From NCBI RefSeq assembly GCF_002964665.1, contig NZ_PQBZ01000034.1, forward strand, positions 558,429 to 622,428: a stretch of DNA of 64,000 nt, given 5' to 3'. Positions within the stretch are counted from its first letter, which is position 1. Each line of letters opens with the position of its first letter. Below, piece by piece: positions 41,096 to 50,346 of this stretch. Source of the DNA: Pseudoalteromonas sp. T1lg23B (GTDB lineage: Bacteria > Pseudomonadota > Gammaproteobacteria > Enterobacterales > Alteromonadaceae). Made by a program: the position numbers and the translations under genes. The notes under the pieces were generated by a model. That model saw only the letters and a list, made by a program, of their open reading frames with translations. It ran no database searches and had not been told where the DNA came from.

Positions 41096-41241
41096 TTCTA
41101 TTTCTCAATTTTCAGCCTAGATAGCACAATTATATCAATATTTTAGTTAACATCTTACAATGTGCGGTGATTCAACAAAAATATGCAGCTAATAACATTT
41201 CGCTCACACAAATAGGGTTTATTTTCCTTAAGAAGAGACTT

Positions 41242-42069
41242 ATGACGACATCAATACTAATTACAGGGTGCTCAACAGGGATTGGTTACTACTGCGCTCA
41301 TGCACTTCACAACGCTGGATTTCATGTGATCGCTTCATGTAGAAAACAAGAGGATGTTTACAGGCTATCACGTGAGGGTCTGAGTTGTATTCATCTAGAT
41401 TTGAATGATGAACAAAGTATCATCGATGGGTTTGAGCAAGCGCTCAAGTTATGTGACGGAAAATTGGATGCCTTATTTAACAATGGCGCGTACGGACAAC
41501 CCGGTGCAGTTGAGGACCTACCCACAACGGTCTTAAAGCAACAGTTTGAAACAAACTTTTTTGCTTGGCATACCCTAACCAACCTCGCCATTAAACATAT
41601 GCGTACGCATGGTTCTGGTCGAATAATACACAACTCTTCTGTTTTAGGGCTTGTCGCTTTGCCGTTTAGAGGTGCGTACAATGCCAGTAAATTTGCACTA
41701 GAAGGTCTAACTGATACACTACGTATGGAGCTTAAAGGTAGCAATATTCAGATCAGCTTAATCGAGCCCGGTCCCATTACTTCCAAGTTTAGAGAAAATG
41801 CAAAACAAGCTTTTGTTAATAACATCAATATTGAAGCCAGCCCACACCAGCAGGATTATTTGGCTCAATTAGATAGACTGGCAGCCCAAACAGCTCCCCA
41901 ACCATTTACACTTGAACCTGAAGCGGTGTACAAAAAACTGTTACATGCGCTGACTGCAAAACATGCTAAGCCACGGTATTACGTAACCTTTCCCACTTAT
42001 TTAATGGGGTATCTAAAGCGTATTCTGAGTACTCGCTGGTTAGATAAATTACTGATCAAAAATCGTTAA
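41242..42069 (+). CDS. Short-chain dehydrogenase/reductase
   Basis: I chose the ATG at 41242 (AGAAGAGA upstream), so that the protein begins directly with the cofactor fold; the frame is open from 41167. The 275 residues show the classical SDR features: TGCSTGIG nucleotide-binding loop, NNGAYG in place of NNAG, catalytic Ser in HNSSVLG and the YNASK active-site motif followed by LEGLTDTLRMEL. Asp57-like acidic residue after the first part (LDLNDEQS) is consistent with the SDR fold. Substrate unknown. Monocistronic with its own terminator. Confidence 0.92.
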   Translation: MTTSILITGCSTGIGYYCAHALHNAGFHVIASCRKQEDVYRLSREGLSCIHLDLNDEQSIIDGFEQALKLCDGKLDALFNNGAYGQPGAVEDLPTTVLKQQFETNFFAWHTLTNLAIKHMRTHGSGRIIHNSSVLGLVALPFRGAYNASKFALEGLTDTLRMELKGSNIQISLIEPGPITSKFRENAKQAFVNNINIEASPHQQDYLAQLDRLAAQTAPQPFTLEPEAVYKKLLHALTAKHAKPRYYVTFPTYLMGYLKRILSTRWLDKLLIKNR

Positions 42070-42075
42070 GATCAA

Positions 42076-42100
42076 AAAAAGGAGCCAATGGCTCCTTTTT
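42076..42100. terminator. Terminator between the SDR gene and rplT
   Basis: Perfect 11-bp stem, 42076-42086 with 42090-42100, and a 3-base loop, flanked by A and T runs. It can end both the SDR transcript and the convergent thrS-infC-rpmI-rplT transcript. Confidence 0.92.
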
Positions 42101-42123
42101 CGGGGAATAAGCTTAATTGCTTA

Positions 42124-42483
42124 TTAAGCAGCTAGACCGTCTTTTGCTTTAGCAACAAGTGCTGCAAAAGCGATTTGGTCGTATACTGCGATATCAGCTA
42201 GGATCTTACGATCGATTTCAACAGATGACTTTTTAAGGCCATTGATGAAGCGGCTGTAAGAAAGGCCGTTTTGACGTGCTGCAGCGTTGATACGTGCGAT
42301 CCATAATTGACGGAAAGTACGTTTCTTAGCGCGACGGTCACGGTATGCATATTGACCAGCTTTAGTTACTGCTTGGAAAGCTACGCGGTAAACACGTGAA
42401 CGTGCTCCGTAGTAACCTTTAGCCTGCTTTAATACTTTTTTGTGACGTGCACGTGCGATAACACCGCGTTTAACTCTTGCCAT
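42124..42483 (-). CDS. rplT: 50S ribosomal protein L20
   Basis: A 119-residue early-assembly protein of the large subunit that binds 23S rRNA. It starts [30 protein letters not shown], the highly basic tail typical of L20. In E. coli, L20 also represses rpmI-rplT translation. It is the last gene of thrS-infC-rpmI-rplT, 15 bases after rpmI. Confidence 0.98.
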   Translation of the reverse strand: MARVKRGVIARARHKKVLKQAKGYYGARSRVYRVAFQAVTKAGQYAYRDRRAKKRTFRQLWIARINAAARQNGLSYSRFINGLKKSSVEIDRKILADIAVYDQIAFAALVAKAKDGLAA

Positions 42484-42498
42484 TTCTGATATCCCCTA

Positions 42499-42699
42499 TT
42501 AAGCAAATGGTAACATACGGTCGATAAGACCAATGTCGTTTTTGTGAACCATAGACTTAGCACGTAAGTGAAGTTTACGCTTAGAAGACTTCTTAGTCAG
42601 AATGTGACGAAGGTGCGACTGTTTACGCTTATAACCGCCTGAAGCAGTCTTTTTGAAACGCTTCGCTGCGCCTCTGTGTGATTTTAGCTTATAAGCCAT
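42499..42699 (-). CDS. rpmI: 50S ribosomal protein L35
   Basis: A 66-residue, Lys/Arg-rich protein starting [21 protein letters not shown], a full-length match to L35. Translation of rpmI and rplT is usually coupled and controlled by L20 through the upstream leader. Between infC and rpmI lie 182 bases with a long inverted repeat. Confidence 0.97.
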   Translation of the reverse strand: MAYKLKSHRGAAKRFKKTASGGYKRKQSHLRHILTKKSSKRKLHLRAKSMVHKNDIGLIDRMLPFA

Positions 42700-42816
42700 T
42701 GCAATAACTCCAAATGTATTGCTTTAAACAATGTAAGCAGGCGGATGTAAACATCACTTTAAAGGCCTAACTTACAACCAAATCCGGTGAAAACTCGCGT
42801 TTTTCTTTAAAACCGG

Positions 42817-42856
42817 TTAATGCAGGTGACCTCAAGGTACTTTAGACCTGCATTAA
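42817..42856 (-). promoter_or_regulatory. Candidate L20-responsive leader hairpin
   Basis: Perfect 11-bp arms ttaatgcaggt (42817-42827) and acctgcattaa (42846-42856) with an 18-base loop, in the infC-rpmI gap. Location fits the translational operator through which L20 represses rpmI-rplT in gammaproteobacteria. The pseudoknot itself is not shown. Confidence 0.4.
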
Positions 42857-42881
42857 ATTCGCGCGCATTATGCCGTGTTTA

Positions 42882-43427
42882 TTACTTTTTAGCAATAGGC
42901 GACATCATCATGACCATCTGACGCCCTTCAACACGATTAGGGAATGATTCAACAACTGCCAAATCTTCTAAATCGGTTTTAACACGGTTTAGTAATTCGA
43001 TACCAATTTCTTGGTGAGCCATTTCACGACCACGGAAGCGAATAGTGATTTTAGCTTTGTCACCTGCTTCTAAGAACTTTCTTAGGCTACGTAACTTAAC
43101 CTGATAATCACCCTCGTCCGTGCCAGGACGGAACTTGATCTCTTTAATTTGGATCTGCTTTTGCTTTTTCTTTTGTTCTTTTTGTAATTTTGCTTTTTCA
43201 AAAAGGAACTTACCGTAGTCCATCACCTTACAGACAGGAGGTTCAGCATTGGGACTAATCTCAACTAGATCCACCCCGGCTTCATCAGCAATCGCTTGAG
43301 CTTCTTTCAACGACATAATGGTCGCTTCCTGACCTTCTACGCCAGATAAGCGAACTTCTTTCGCAGTTATTTCTTCATTGATACGATTTTTTTGAGCTGT
43401 AGTTTGCCCTTTTTTTCCGCCTCTAAT
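42882..43427 (-). CDS. infC: Translation initiation factor IF-3, AUU start
   Basis: Prevents premature subunit joining and checks initiator tRNA and start codon. I start it at the ATT at 43425-43427: it has GGAGG 8 bases upstream (43436-43440) and the product (181 residues, [19 protein letters not shown] after the start) then matches E. coli IF-3, which also uses AUU. An ATG further upstream at 43493 gives an unrelated N-terminal extension. Core signatures are [22 protein letters not shown] and [18 protein letters not shown]. The rare start lets IF-3 repress its own synthesis. Confidence 0.96.
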   Translation of the reverse strand: MRGGKKGQTTAQKNRINEEITAKEVRLSGVEGQEATIMSLKEAQAIADEAGVDLVEISPNAEPPVCKVMDYGKFLFEKAKLQKEQKKKQKQIQIKEIKFRPGTDEGDYQVKLRSLRKFLEAGDKAKITIRFRGREMAHQEIGIELLNRVKTDLEDLAVVESFPNRVEGRQMVMMMSPIAKK

Positions 43428-43440
43428 GGTACGTTCCTCC
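43425..43440 (-). promoter_or_regulatory. infC ribosome site and AUU start codon
   Basis: GGAGG on the minus strand at 43436-43440, 8 bases of spacing, then ATT. This is the known autoregulatory arrangement of infC: IF-3 discriminates against its own non-canonical start. Confidence 0.88.
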
Positions 43441-43501
43441 AAGAAAATCAAAATATGTTGTGTGTGGCAATCGTAAGTGTTTATGCCACACACAGGTTGT
43501 A

Positions 43502-45412
43502 TTACTGTCGATGTTTAATTTCTTCACTGACTTTAGCGATAAAATCTTCGACTGAGAACTTACCAAGGTCTTCACCTTTGCGTGTTCTCACTGCTACTTC
43601 TTGTTGTTCAACTTCTTTATCACCAACAACAAGTAGGTAAGGTATACGTTTTAAAGTATGCTCCCGAATTTTAAAGCCAATCTTCTCATTTCTCAAGTCA
43701 GCGCAGGCTCTAATTCCAAGTTTATTTAACTTTTGTACAATTTCTTGCACGTAATCGGCCTGTTTGTCAGTGATATTCATAATCACAACTTGTTTTGGCG
43801 CTAACCAGGTTGGGAATAGACCAGCATATTCTTCGGTAAGAATACCAATGAAACGTTCGATTGAACCCAAAATTGCTCGGTGGATCATAACAGGTGTCTT
43901 ACGTTCGTTGTTTTCAGCAACATAAGTCGCACCTAAACGACCTGGTAGAGCAAAATCTAGCTGCACGGTACCACACTGCCAAGCACGTTCCAAACAATCA
44001 TACAAAGTAAATTCAATCTTTGGACCGTAGAACGCACCTTCACCCGGTAAATATTCAAATTCAATGTTGTTTGCTTTAAGCGCTTCAGCTAGCGCCAGCT
44101 CTGCTTTATCCCACATTTCATCTTCGCCAATACGTTTCTCTGGGCGGGTAGAAAGCTTAACAACTATTTTCTCAAAGCCGAATGTTTCATATGTGTCGTA
44201 CACCATTTTAATACACGCAGACACTTCGTCCATGATTTGTTCTTCTGTACAGAAGATATGCGCATCATCTTGAGTAAATCCACGTACACGCATCAAACCA
44301 TGTAATGCGCCTGATGGCTCATTACGGTGACAACAACCAAACTCAGCCATACGTAATGGCAAATCGCGATATGACTTCAAGCCTTGGTTAAAGATCTGCA
44401 CGTGACCCGGACAGTTCATAGGCTTTATCGCGTATTCACGTTTTTCCGACTCGGTGGTGAACATCGCATCTGAGTATTTGTCCCAGTGACCAGACTTTTC
44501 CCACAACACGCGGTCCATCATCAATGGGCCTTTTACTTCTTCGTAATTGTATTCACGTAACTTCTCACGTACGAAGTCTTCTAACTCGCGGTATATGCTC
44601 CAGCCGTCATTGTGCCAAAATACCATACCTGGCGCTTCTTCTTGCCAGTGCCACAGGTCTAATGCTTTACCAATTTTACGGTGATCGCGTTTTTCAGCTT
44701 CTTCAAGACGTTTTAGATACGCTTTCAGCTGTTTCTTATCAGCCCAAGCTGTACCATAGATACGTTGAAGCATTTTGTTTTCAGAATTACCACGCCAGTA
44801 TGCACCAGCGACTTTCATTATTTTAAAGTGTTGGCAAAACTTCATGTTTGGTACGTGAGGACCACGACACATATCAACATATTCTTCGTGATGATAAAGG
44901 CCTGGTCTATCATCTTTGTCGATATTCTCGTCTAAGATTTCTATTTTATAGCTTTCGCCACGCGCCGCGAATGTCTCACGCGCTTCGTGCCAAGAAACTG
45001 TTTTCTTAACAACATCATAGTTCGTTTTCGCAAGTTCAAGCATACGTTTTTCAATCGCATCCAAGTCTTCTTGCGTTAAAGAGTGGTCTAAATCAACATC
45101 GTAATAGAAGCCATTATCGATCGTTGGACCAATTGCCATTTTTACATCTGGGAATAGTTGTTTGATGGCGTGACCGATTAAGTGCGCACAAGAGTGACGA
45201 ATGATCTCTAAACCATCTTCATCTTTTGCTGTTATAATTTCTAAACGCGCATCTTCATTGATAATATCGCACGCATCAACGCGCACACCGTTCACTCTAC
45301 CAGCAATGGTTGCTTTAGCTAGGCCTGGGCCAATATCTTGAGCAACTTGTAATGTCGAAACTGGGTTTTCAAAGACACGCTGACTACCGTCAGGAAGGGT
45401 AATAATTGGCAT
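43502..45412 (-). CDS. thrS: Threonyl-tRNA synthetase
   Basis: Charges tRNA-Thr. The 636 residues contain the N-terminal TGS domain (about 1-60), the editing domain with [10 protein letters not shown] and HCQ-like metal residues near 70-185, the class II core with motif 2 ([22 protein letters not shown] in parts) and Zn ligands including the Cys in KPMNCPGHV, and the C-terminal anticodon domain (about 535-636). It begins the thrS-infC-rpmI-rplT operon. A 255-base upstream gap may hold a tRNA-like operator. Confidence 0.98.
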   Translation of the reverse strand: MPIITLPDGSQRVFENPVSTLQVAQDIGPGLAKATIAGRVNGVRVDACDIINEDARLEIITAKDEDGLEIIRHSCAHLIGHAIKQLFPDVKMAIGPTIDNGFYYDVDLDHSLTQEDLDAIEKRMLELAKTNYDVVKKTVSWHEARETFAARGESYKIEILDENIDKDDRPGLYHHEEYVDMCRGPHVPNMKFCQHFKIMKVAGAYWRGNSENKMLQRIYGTAWADKKQLKAYLKRLEEAEKRDHRKIGKALDLWHWQEEAPGMVFWHNDGWSIYRELEDFVREKLREYNYEEVKGPLMMDRVLWEKSGHWDKYSDAMFTTESEKREYAIKPMNCPGHVQIFNQGLKSYRDLPLRMAEFGCCHRNEPSGALHGLMRVRGFTQDDAHIFCTEEQIMDEVSACIKMVYDTYETFGFEKIVVKLSTRPEKRIGEDEMWDKAELALAEALKANNIEFEYLPGEGAFYGPKIEFTLYDCLERAWQCGTVQLDFALPGRLGATYVAENNERKTPVMIHRAILGSIERFIGILTEEYAGLFPTWLAPKQVVIMNITDKQADYVQEIVQKLNKLGIRACADLRNEKIGFKIREHTLKRIPYLLVVGDKEVEQQEVAVRTRKGEDLGKFSVEDFIAKVSEEIKHRQ

Positions 45413-45600
45413 GATAAATCCTATTTACAGTGGTGACACCTACAACGCATCACATGTACTAATTAATAAATTTTTAAAATGAGTGCCCAACAACGCTTTT
45501 ACGAATAAGCATTGGCTCCGGCAGCGATTTAGCATACCGTGTGCTTGGGGACTTTCAAACCGAGAGGTATTTTGACCGTGCGCGTGACGAAATTCAAGGG
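45413..45600 (-). promoter_or_regulatory. thrS leader with a possible tRNA-Thr anticodon mimic
   Basis: In E. coli, ThrRS represses its own mRNA by binding hairpins resembling the tRNA-Thr anticodon arm. Here, on the minus strand at 45495-45510, GCTT and AAGC can pair around ATTCGTAA, which contains the loop-like UUCGUAA with a Thr anticodon CGU. The loop is one base too long for a perfect mimic, so this is only suggestive. Confidence 0.3.
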
Positions 45601-45667
45601 AAAGACTAAAATTGATCCAATAAATTGTAAATTTATATGCCTAAACGCTTCTCACTGTGAGTAAAAC

Positions 45668-46672
45668 ATGACAAAACCCACGCGCTATTGCTTTGCTTCT
45701 TTGAACCTGTTGAACTTTGCAGCGCCCCCCTTTTCTTTTTACCAACTTCATGAACACTATGACGAAACTCAATGGCAGTCTAAAACACAATTTATTACTG
45801 GCCTCATTGAACATATCGATCCAACCCTTATCGTCTTTCAAGAAGTATTTAGTATCGATATCCTTAAATCACTGTGTGAAGAGATGGGTCTTCCCTATTT
45901 TGCAACTGTAGATACGCCACAGCTTGACGCAGTTTACCCCAATGTATTATTCAACCCTGTCGTGGCTGTGGCGTCGAAAATCCCTTTTCAGCAGACGTGT
46001 GCATTCGAACCCTGTCCAGAGCTTTTGGAATATCTCAATAATCAACACCAATTCCGTTTTAACCGCACGCCTATCAAGTGCTGTATCGAACTTGACGGAT
46101 TTGGGCCTATCACCTGTTACGCCGTGCATTTTAAATCTCAACGTGTTCATTCAATGGCGCATATGATTGATGGTTCAGAGCAGGATGATCCTTTGCTGGC
46201 ATTACTGCATAAGACAGTTGGCACCATGCAATCACAAATCTCCCGCTCTCTTGAGGCATCCATAGTGTATTACGATGCGTTAAAAACTCAGCGAGAGCAA
46301 CGCCATGCAACGCTAGTTATGGGCGATTTTAACGACAACCTAACCAGCCCCGCGCTGTCGTTTATGACGCAGGCATTTCCACCCCAAGTGAACACTCATA
46401 ACCGCTTTGATAGCGTAGGGTTATTTGACAGTTTCTCTTTTGCTGACAACGCACATTCATTTGCTCAAAAACCTGCTAGTCATTACTATCAAGGTGAGGG
46501 CAACATCTTGGACTATATCTTGGCATCCCAGCAGTTTAACCCAAATAACGAAACACCATTGGTCAAATCTCTGACCTATCACAATTACGATGCGCACTTG
46601 GATCCAAAACGCGATGAAGAAGATATTCGTTACTCGGATCACAGTGCTATTGCCATTGAGATTATGTTGTAA
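45668..46672 (+). CDS. Endonuclease/exonuclease/phosphatase family protein
   Basis: A 334-residue EEP-fold protein. Conserved catalytic elements are FASLNLLNFA (first Asn), the Glu in IVFQEVFS, the paired YAVHFKSQR, VMGDFNDN (Asp/Asn) and the terminal SDHSAI (Asp-His). No signal peptide, so probably cytoplasmic. Substrate may be nucleic acid, a phosphoinositide-like or other phosphodiester. It is divergent from thrS and is followed by the DUF3010 gene 63 bases on. Confidence 0.9.
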   Translation: MTKPTRYCFASLNLLNFAAPPFSFYQLHEHYDETQWQSKTQFITGLIEHIDPTLIVFQEVFSIDILKSLCEEMGLPYFATVDTPQLDAVYPNVLFNPVVAVASKIPFQQTCAFEPCPELLEYLNNQHQFRFNRTPIKCCIELDGFGPITCYAVHFKSQRVHSMAHMIDGSEQDDPLLALLHKTVGTMQSQISRSLEASIVYYDALKTQREQRHATLVMGDFNDNLTSPALSFMTQAFPPQVNTHNRFDSVGLFDSFSFADNAHSFAQKPASHYYQGEGNILDYILASQQFNPNNETPLVKSLTYHNYDAHLDPKRDEEDIRYSDHSAIAIEIML

Positions 46673-46735
46673 GCTTTTGCTTTATCGGTGAGATTGCTAT
46701 ACTGCGTCGATAATTAAATTGATTGGAAATATACA

Positions 46736-47182
46736 ATGAGAACATGTGGCGTTGAGATCACTGGCAGTGAAGTGCTTTTGTGTCTGCTAACGAAAGAAGA
46801 TGACGTATTTGATATACGTGATGTACGCCAAACACGCTTTACACTAAACAACGTTGGCCAAGAAACGGATCAAATGCGTAAGTTCCAGTTCGACTTTGCA
46901 AAATTGATGGCTGATTATCAAGTCGATTCTGTAGCTATTCGTCAACGAGCACCTAAAGGTAAATTCGCAGGCAGTGCGACTGGATTTAAAATGGAAGCTG
47001 CAATACAGCTAATTGAAGGGCTTGATGTACGCTTATTATCAAGCACTGAAGTGAAAGAGCAGCTTAAGCGCAATCCATTACCTATCGACTTTGAAGATAC
47101 TGGACTTAGAAAATATCAGGAAAATGCTTTCGTTAATGCTTACGTCTACATTATGAAGAAAACCTATCGTCCCGACGAATAA
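46736..47182 (+). CDS. DUF3010 family protein
   Basis: A 148-residue protein matching DUF3010 over its length (MRTCGVEITGSEVLLCLLTK, IRQRAPKGKFAGSATGFKMEAAIQLIEG in parts, NAFVNAYVYIMK). The fold looks RNase H-like from the opening GVEITGSEV, but this is inference. The family is common in marine gammaproteobacteria; I know of no function. Terminator follows. Confidence 0.88.
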   Translation: MRTCGVEITGSEVLLCLLTKEDDVFDIRDVRQTRFTLNNVGQETDQMRKFQFDFAKLMADYQVDSVAIRQRAPKGKFAGSATGFKMEAAIQLIEGLDVRLLSSTEVKEQLKRNPLPIDFEDTGLRKYQENAFVNAYVYIMKKTYRPDE

Positions 47183-47195
47183 GCACAAATACGAT

Positions 47196-47229
47196 AATAA
47201 AAAATCCGACTCAGGTCGGATTTTTTATT
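47196..47229. terminator. Bidirectional terminator after the DUF3010 gene
   Basis: Perfect 15-bp stem, 47196-47210 with 47215-47229, loop tcag, with A and T runs inside the stem. It overlaps the end of the convergent membrane-protein gene. Confidence 0.92.
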
Positions 47230-47759
47230 GCATAGTGATCGACTGCAAACGCATAACATACTTTGATCAAAAATAATGCACAAACCAGTTTATACCACCA
47301 CAGCACATCTAAACTGCTAATGACGTAAAGCCCAATAAATACCACCAATAAGGCTAAAACTCGCTGTTTCGAATTGTCAAAAAGGAAATTTAAAACACTG
47401 GCCGATACGATTACATATATCCAAAGTAACAAAGACGGTAGAAGTGGCTGTTCAAATAGCAATGCAACAACCAATAAATGAACATGAATTACAATGAATA
47501 TCCAACGGGCGCGACGACTAGCAGCATAATATTGATTAGTTCCGAATGTGAAGTTCGCGGCGCATCCAGCTACAATATCAATGATTACCACACCTCCAAA
47601 TAGATACTGCCACCAAGCGTAAGCATGCTCAGGAGTTTGATAATACATTAATAAGAAAACCGCAGCCGAACCGAGCAACATAAAAGTACTCACGCCAAGC
47701 AAGGCTACTTTACTTTGTTGGACACCAAATATCTCGTGTAACCATTTAGGCATATCCAT
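47211..47759 (-). CDS. Multi-pass membrane protein of unknown function
   Basis: I chose the ATG at 47759 (GGAG about 10 bases upstream); a TTG at 47786 is also in frame. The 182 residues form about six hydrophobic helices. Basic residues cluster in the loop NQYYAASRRARW. I recognise no family. It starts 34 bases after the DUF2164 gene on the same strand, and its terminator overlaps the stop. Confidence 0.65.
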   Translation of the reverse strand: MDMPKWLHEIFGVQQSKVALLGVSTFMLLGSAAVFLLMYYQTPEHAYAWWQYLFGGVVIIDIVAGCAANFTFGTNQYYAASRRARWIFIVIHVHLLVVALLFEQPLLPSLLLWIYVIVSASVLNFLFDNSKQRVLALLVVFIGLYVISSLDVLWWYKLVCALFLIKVCYAFAVDHYAIKNPT

Positions 47760-47793
47760 ATGTTGATTACTCCATGTTAAGCACAATGAACGG

Positions 47794-48036
47794 CTAATAC
47801 TGCTCTAACTCATAAAGCCTATCTGCCAGCACTTCAAAGTGCTGCTCTAAGTGCGATTTAGCATCTTCTATTGCTCGGTTATACACTTGCTTGCCAATTT
47901 GCTCAACAAAGAAATCTACCAGAAACGCTGCATCAAATTGCTCCAAATCCAAATCCAGATTTTTTCTGCAGTAAGTTTGTGCTTGTAGTACTAAGGCATC
48001 ATGTTGTTCTGACGTGAGATCTATTTTACGACTCAT
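47794..48036 (-). CDS. DUF2164 family protein
   Basis: An 80-residue, acidic, helical protein matching DUF2164 (IDLTSEQHDALVLQAQTYCRKNLDLDLEQFDAAFLVDFFVEQIGKQVYNRAIEDA in parts). Function unknown; the conserved IGxxVYNRxIxDA end is visible. It overlaps the preceding small gene by 11 bases, suggesting translational coupling. Confidence 0.85.
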   Translation of the reverse strand: MSRKIDLTSEQHDALVLQAQTYCRKNLDLDLEQFDAAFLVDFFVEQIGKQVYNRAIEDAKSHLEQHFEVLADRLYELEQY

Positions 48037-48334
48037 GCTCGGCCTCTAGCTGATAAAGTGCGTCTGACACGGCTTTGAGATCGACATGACTAATGAAATC
48101 GTCGCTCAATGTTAAAATGGCATTGAGATTATGGGTTAATTTCTCGGTTTGCAGCTCGCCAGGTTTTAGTGCTGTCTGTAACAAGTGTAGAGCCATATCA
48201 GCCAGAAGTAGGCGCTGCTTATCAGGCCATTCTTTGTCTGATTTGCTAGCAGGATGACGGAGCACAGCCTGCTCAACTTCATCATGAATGCTCCAGCTGA
48301 GTGTTAAAATGTCTTGTCGTTGTTGTTTATCCAT
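48026..48334 (-). CDS. Small acidic helical protein, unknown
   Basis: A 102-residue protein, mostly alpha-helical by composition, with no cysteine and no membrane segment. AGGAG and AAGGAT precede the ATG. It overlaps the DUF2164 gene by 11 bases and lies 103 bases downstream of the kinase-like gene on the same strand. I recognise no family. Confidence 0.65.
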   Translation of the reverse strand: MDKQQRQDILTLSWSIHDEVEQAVLRHPASKSDKEWPDKQRLLLADMALHLLQTALKPGELQTEKLTHNLNAILTLSDDFISHVDLKAVSDALYQLEAEHES

Positions 48335-48437
48335 ATCCTTGACTCCTGAAAATTCTCATATTCTGTACTTTGAATAAAATACCATGCAAGTGCAATGGCG
48401 AATAATTCAACTTATTGGCGCTAGTATACGTATGAAT

Positions 48438-50288
48438 TTAACTACCTAATGTGTCAACCTTTGGATTTTTCGGGTAATAGTACTCACCTTGTTGCGCGCA
48501 TAAATTGAACTCTCGGGTATTTTTATACGGTAACTTCATAAATCCTGCTACACCAACGTCTTCTATACTCATTGCGTATTGCATGATACGACCCAGTAGC
48601 GCTTTGAATTGCTCCTCTTTACTCGCATCCAACAGTCTATAGTAGTGGTGTATTTTGAGGCGATTTTCCAACGACTCAAAAATGATACAACCGGTGTGAT
48701 GAATTTGGTTTAATTCAAATACGCACTTAATGATACTTTTTGGTAACTGCAATTGCTCATCGGGGTCTTTACCATCTTCAAAATAGCTGTGTGGTCGAGT
48801 CAATTCATTACTGGAGACATCCACTACGGAATAAGACAATTGTGGTAGCTGGTCGAAAATAAATGCGCCAGTGTCATCGCGCTCTAACTGGATAGTTTGC
48901 CTAGCATCAAACAAACAACACTTAAATAGACCCTTTTGCGTGATCCCCTGCGCCAACATCACAGTGGCATTGATAGCATCAGTCAGCGCTTTTTGTAATT
49001 CACTATCATGCAGAATTAAACTCGATTCTATATACAGCGAATCTTGTTTCCAATGAAAACTTAAGCCGCCCACTACTGGGTACTTGGCCAAACGACTGAT
49101 TGAAGCAAGAAAGGCTTTTTCTATATCACCTGTATCAAACAAAAACTCTTTATAATATCTGTCTAGCTGCGCATCGTTTACATCATGTAGCTGTTGGTTA
49201 TGATCAGCACGACGCAAAAACTCTTTACGCGAACTGTACACCACGGTATCAGGTTGTTCGTCGGTGTTGCTGATCCAAAATGGTATATTGGCTTTTGGCT
49301 CTTTACGCGTCAAACGAGGTAAGTATGCGCGTGCCATTGCGGGCATATTTCGCATAAAATAATCGCCGGCTTGATCTCGGGTCTGCTTGTCTTTACTTAA
49401 CATCGCATCAATCACGGCGGCAAACTCTTTGGGTAGGCCTAAGCTTTTAGCTGGGATAACTTGAGCACCAAAGCGACAAGATTGGGCACTGGCGAGCGCG
49501 TATATCGTTGATGCAACCCCTTGTTCATCAAACCGAGGCGATGATTGTGCCCCCGACATTTGCTCATCGCCAATGAAATAGACATCCCCCATTCTGGCAT
49601 TGGTACTGGCGACATCTGAGGACATTAAATCCATGATATTGCTCGCAACAGGCTCACCATGTTCATCTATTTGTGCATACACAGAGCTTCCCCAATCCAC
49701 CAGCGAGAAACACTTAGTCTGTTCATCCCAGACTATATTTGACGGCTTGATGTCACCATGAACAATAGGTTGAGGAGACATCCCATTGCGGTGAGCACGT
49801 AAGTCGCGTAACACATTTCGCAGTTTCAAAGCCAGTGCGACCAGTTCATCCGCGTAAAACCGACCACGCTTTAGGGATATTTTTTCTAAATCTTCCCCTG
49901 GCGCACGTTCCATCATTAGGATGCCTTGCTTTTTAACACGTTCAAAAGCAAAAAACTTCGGTACCATCGGGTTGCGGATCTGAGAAAGCATATAGGCTTC
50001 GTCCTCAAGCCGGTCACGCACCGCCTGAGATAAAGTAATACGAGAGAATTTGAACACCCATTGTTGATTGTCTGGACTTACCCCTGCAAACACAAATCCA
50101 AACGCCCCTGAACCTATAATTTCTACATCTCGATAGCCCAGCATAGTGAGTTGCTTTTTACAGATGTTAAGCCATTGACGATGCTTTTTGGCATCATGAT
50201 GCGACAACAGATAAATTGACTGTTGCTCATTGATATAGAAGTTATGAATGGACTTGGCGCTTTGCTTGACCGAGGCTGGGTTTTTCAT
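48438..50288 (-). CDS. Divergent protein kinase with an unknown C-terminal domain
   Basis: I chose the ATG at 50288 (AAAGG upstream); a GTG at 50300 is in frame. The 616 residues begin with a eukaryotic-like kinase domain (about 50-330). All key residues are present: glycine loop IGSGAFGFVFAG (58-69), K80 (WVFKFSR), E97, HGDIKPSN (177-184; catalytic D179, HGD replacing HRD) and D198 in DWG, replacing DFG. It therefore looks active. Residues about 345-616 form an unrecognised domain. No membrane segment, so cytoplasmic. It follows glnS after a terminator; three small genes lie downstream. Confidence 0.82.
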   Translation of the reverse strand: MKNPASVKQSAKSIHNFYINEQQSIYLLSHHDAKKHRQWLNICKKQLTMLGYRDVEIIGSGAFGFVFAGVSPDNQQWVFKFSRITLSQAVRDRLEDEAYMLSQIRNPMVPKFFAFERVKKQGILMMERAPGEDLEKISLKRGRFYADELVALALKLRNVLRDLRAHRNGMSPQPIVHGDIKPSNIVWDEQTKCFSLVDWGSSVYAQIDEHGEPVASNIMDLMSSDVASTNARMGDVYFIGDEQMSGAQSSPRFDEQGVASTIYALASAQSCRFGAQVIPAKSLGLPKEFAAVIDAMLSKDKQTRDQAGDYFMRNMPAMARAYLPRLTRKEPKANIPFWISNTDEQPDTVVYSSRKEFLRRADHNQQLHDVNDAQLDRYYKEFLFDTGDIEKAFLASISRLAKYPVVGGLSFHWKQDSLYIESSLILHDSELQKALTDAINATVMLAQGITQKGLFKCCLFDARQTIQLERDDTGAFIFDQLPQLSYSVVDVSSNELTRPHSYFEDGKDPDEQLQLPKSIIKCVFELNQIHHTGCIIFESLENRLKIHHYYRLLDASKEEQFKALLGRIMQYAMSIEDVGVAGFMKLPYKNTREFNLCAQQGEYYYPKNPKVDTLGS

Positions 50289-50306
50289 AGTGCCTTTCAC
50301 TGACGA

Positions 50307-50333
50307 AAAAAGGCCGAATTAATCGGCCTTTTT
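50307..50333 (-). terminator. Rho-independent terminator of glnS
   Basis: Perfect 11-bp stem, 50307-50317 with 50323-50333, 5-base loop and an A run that is the U tract on the minus strand. It lies between glnS and the kinase-like gene, so the latter needs its own promoter or read-through. Confidence 0.9.
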
Positions 50334-50346
50334 AATGATGACGAAC

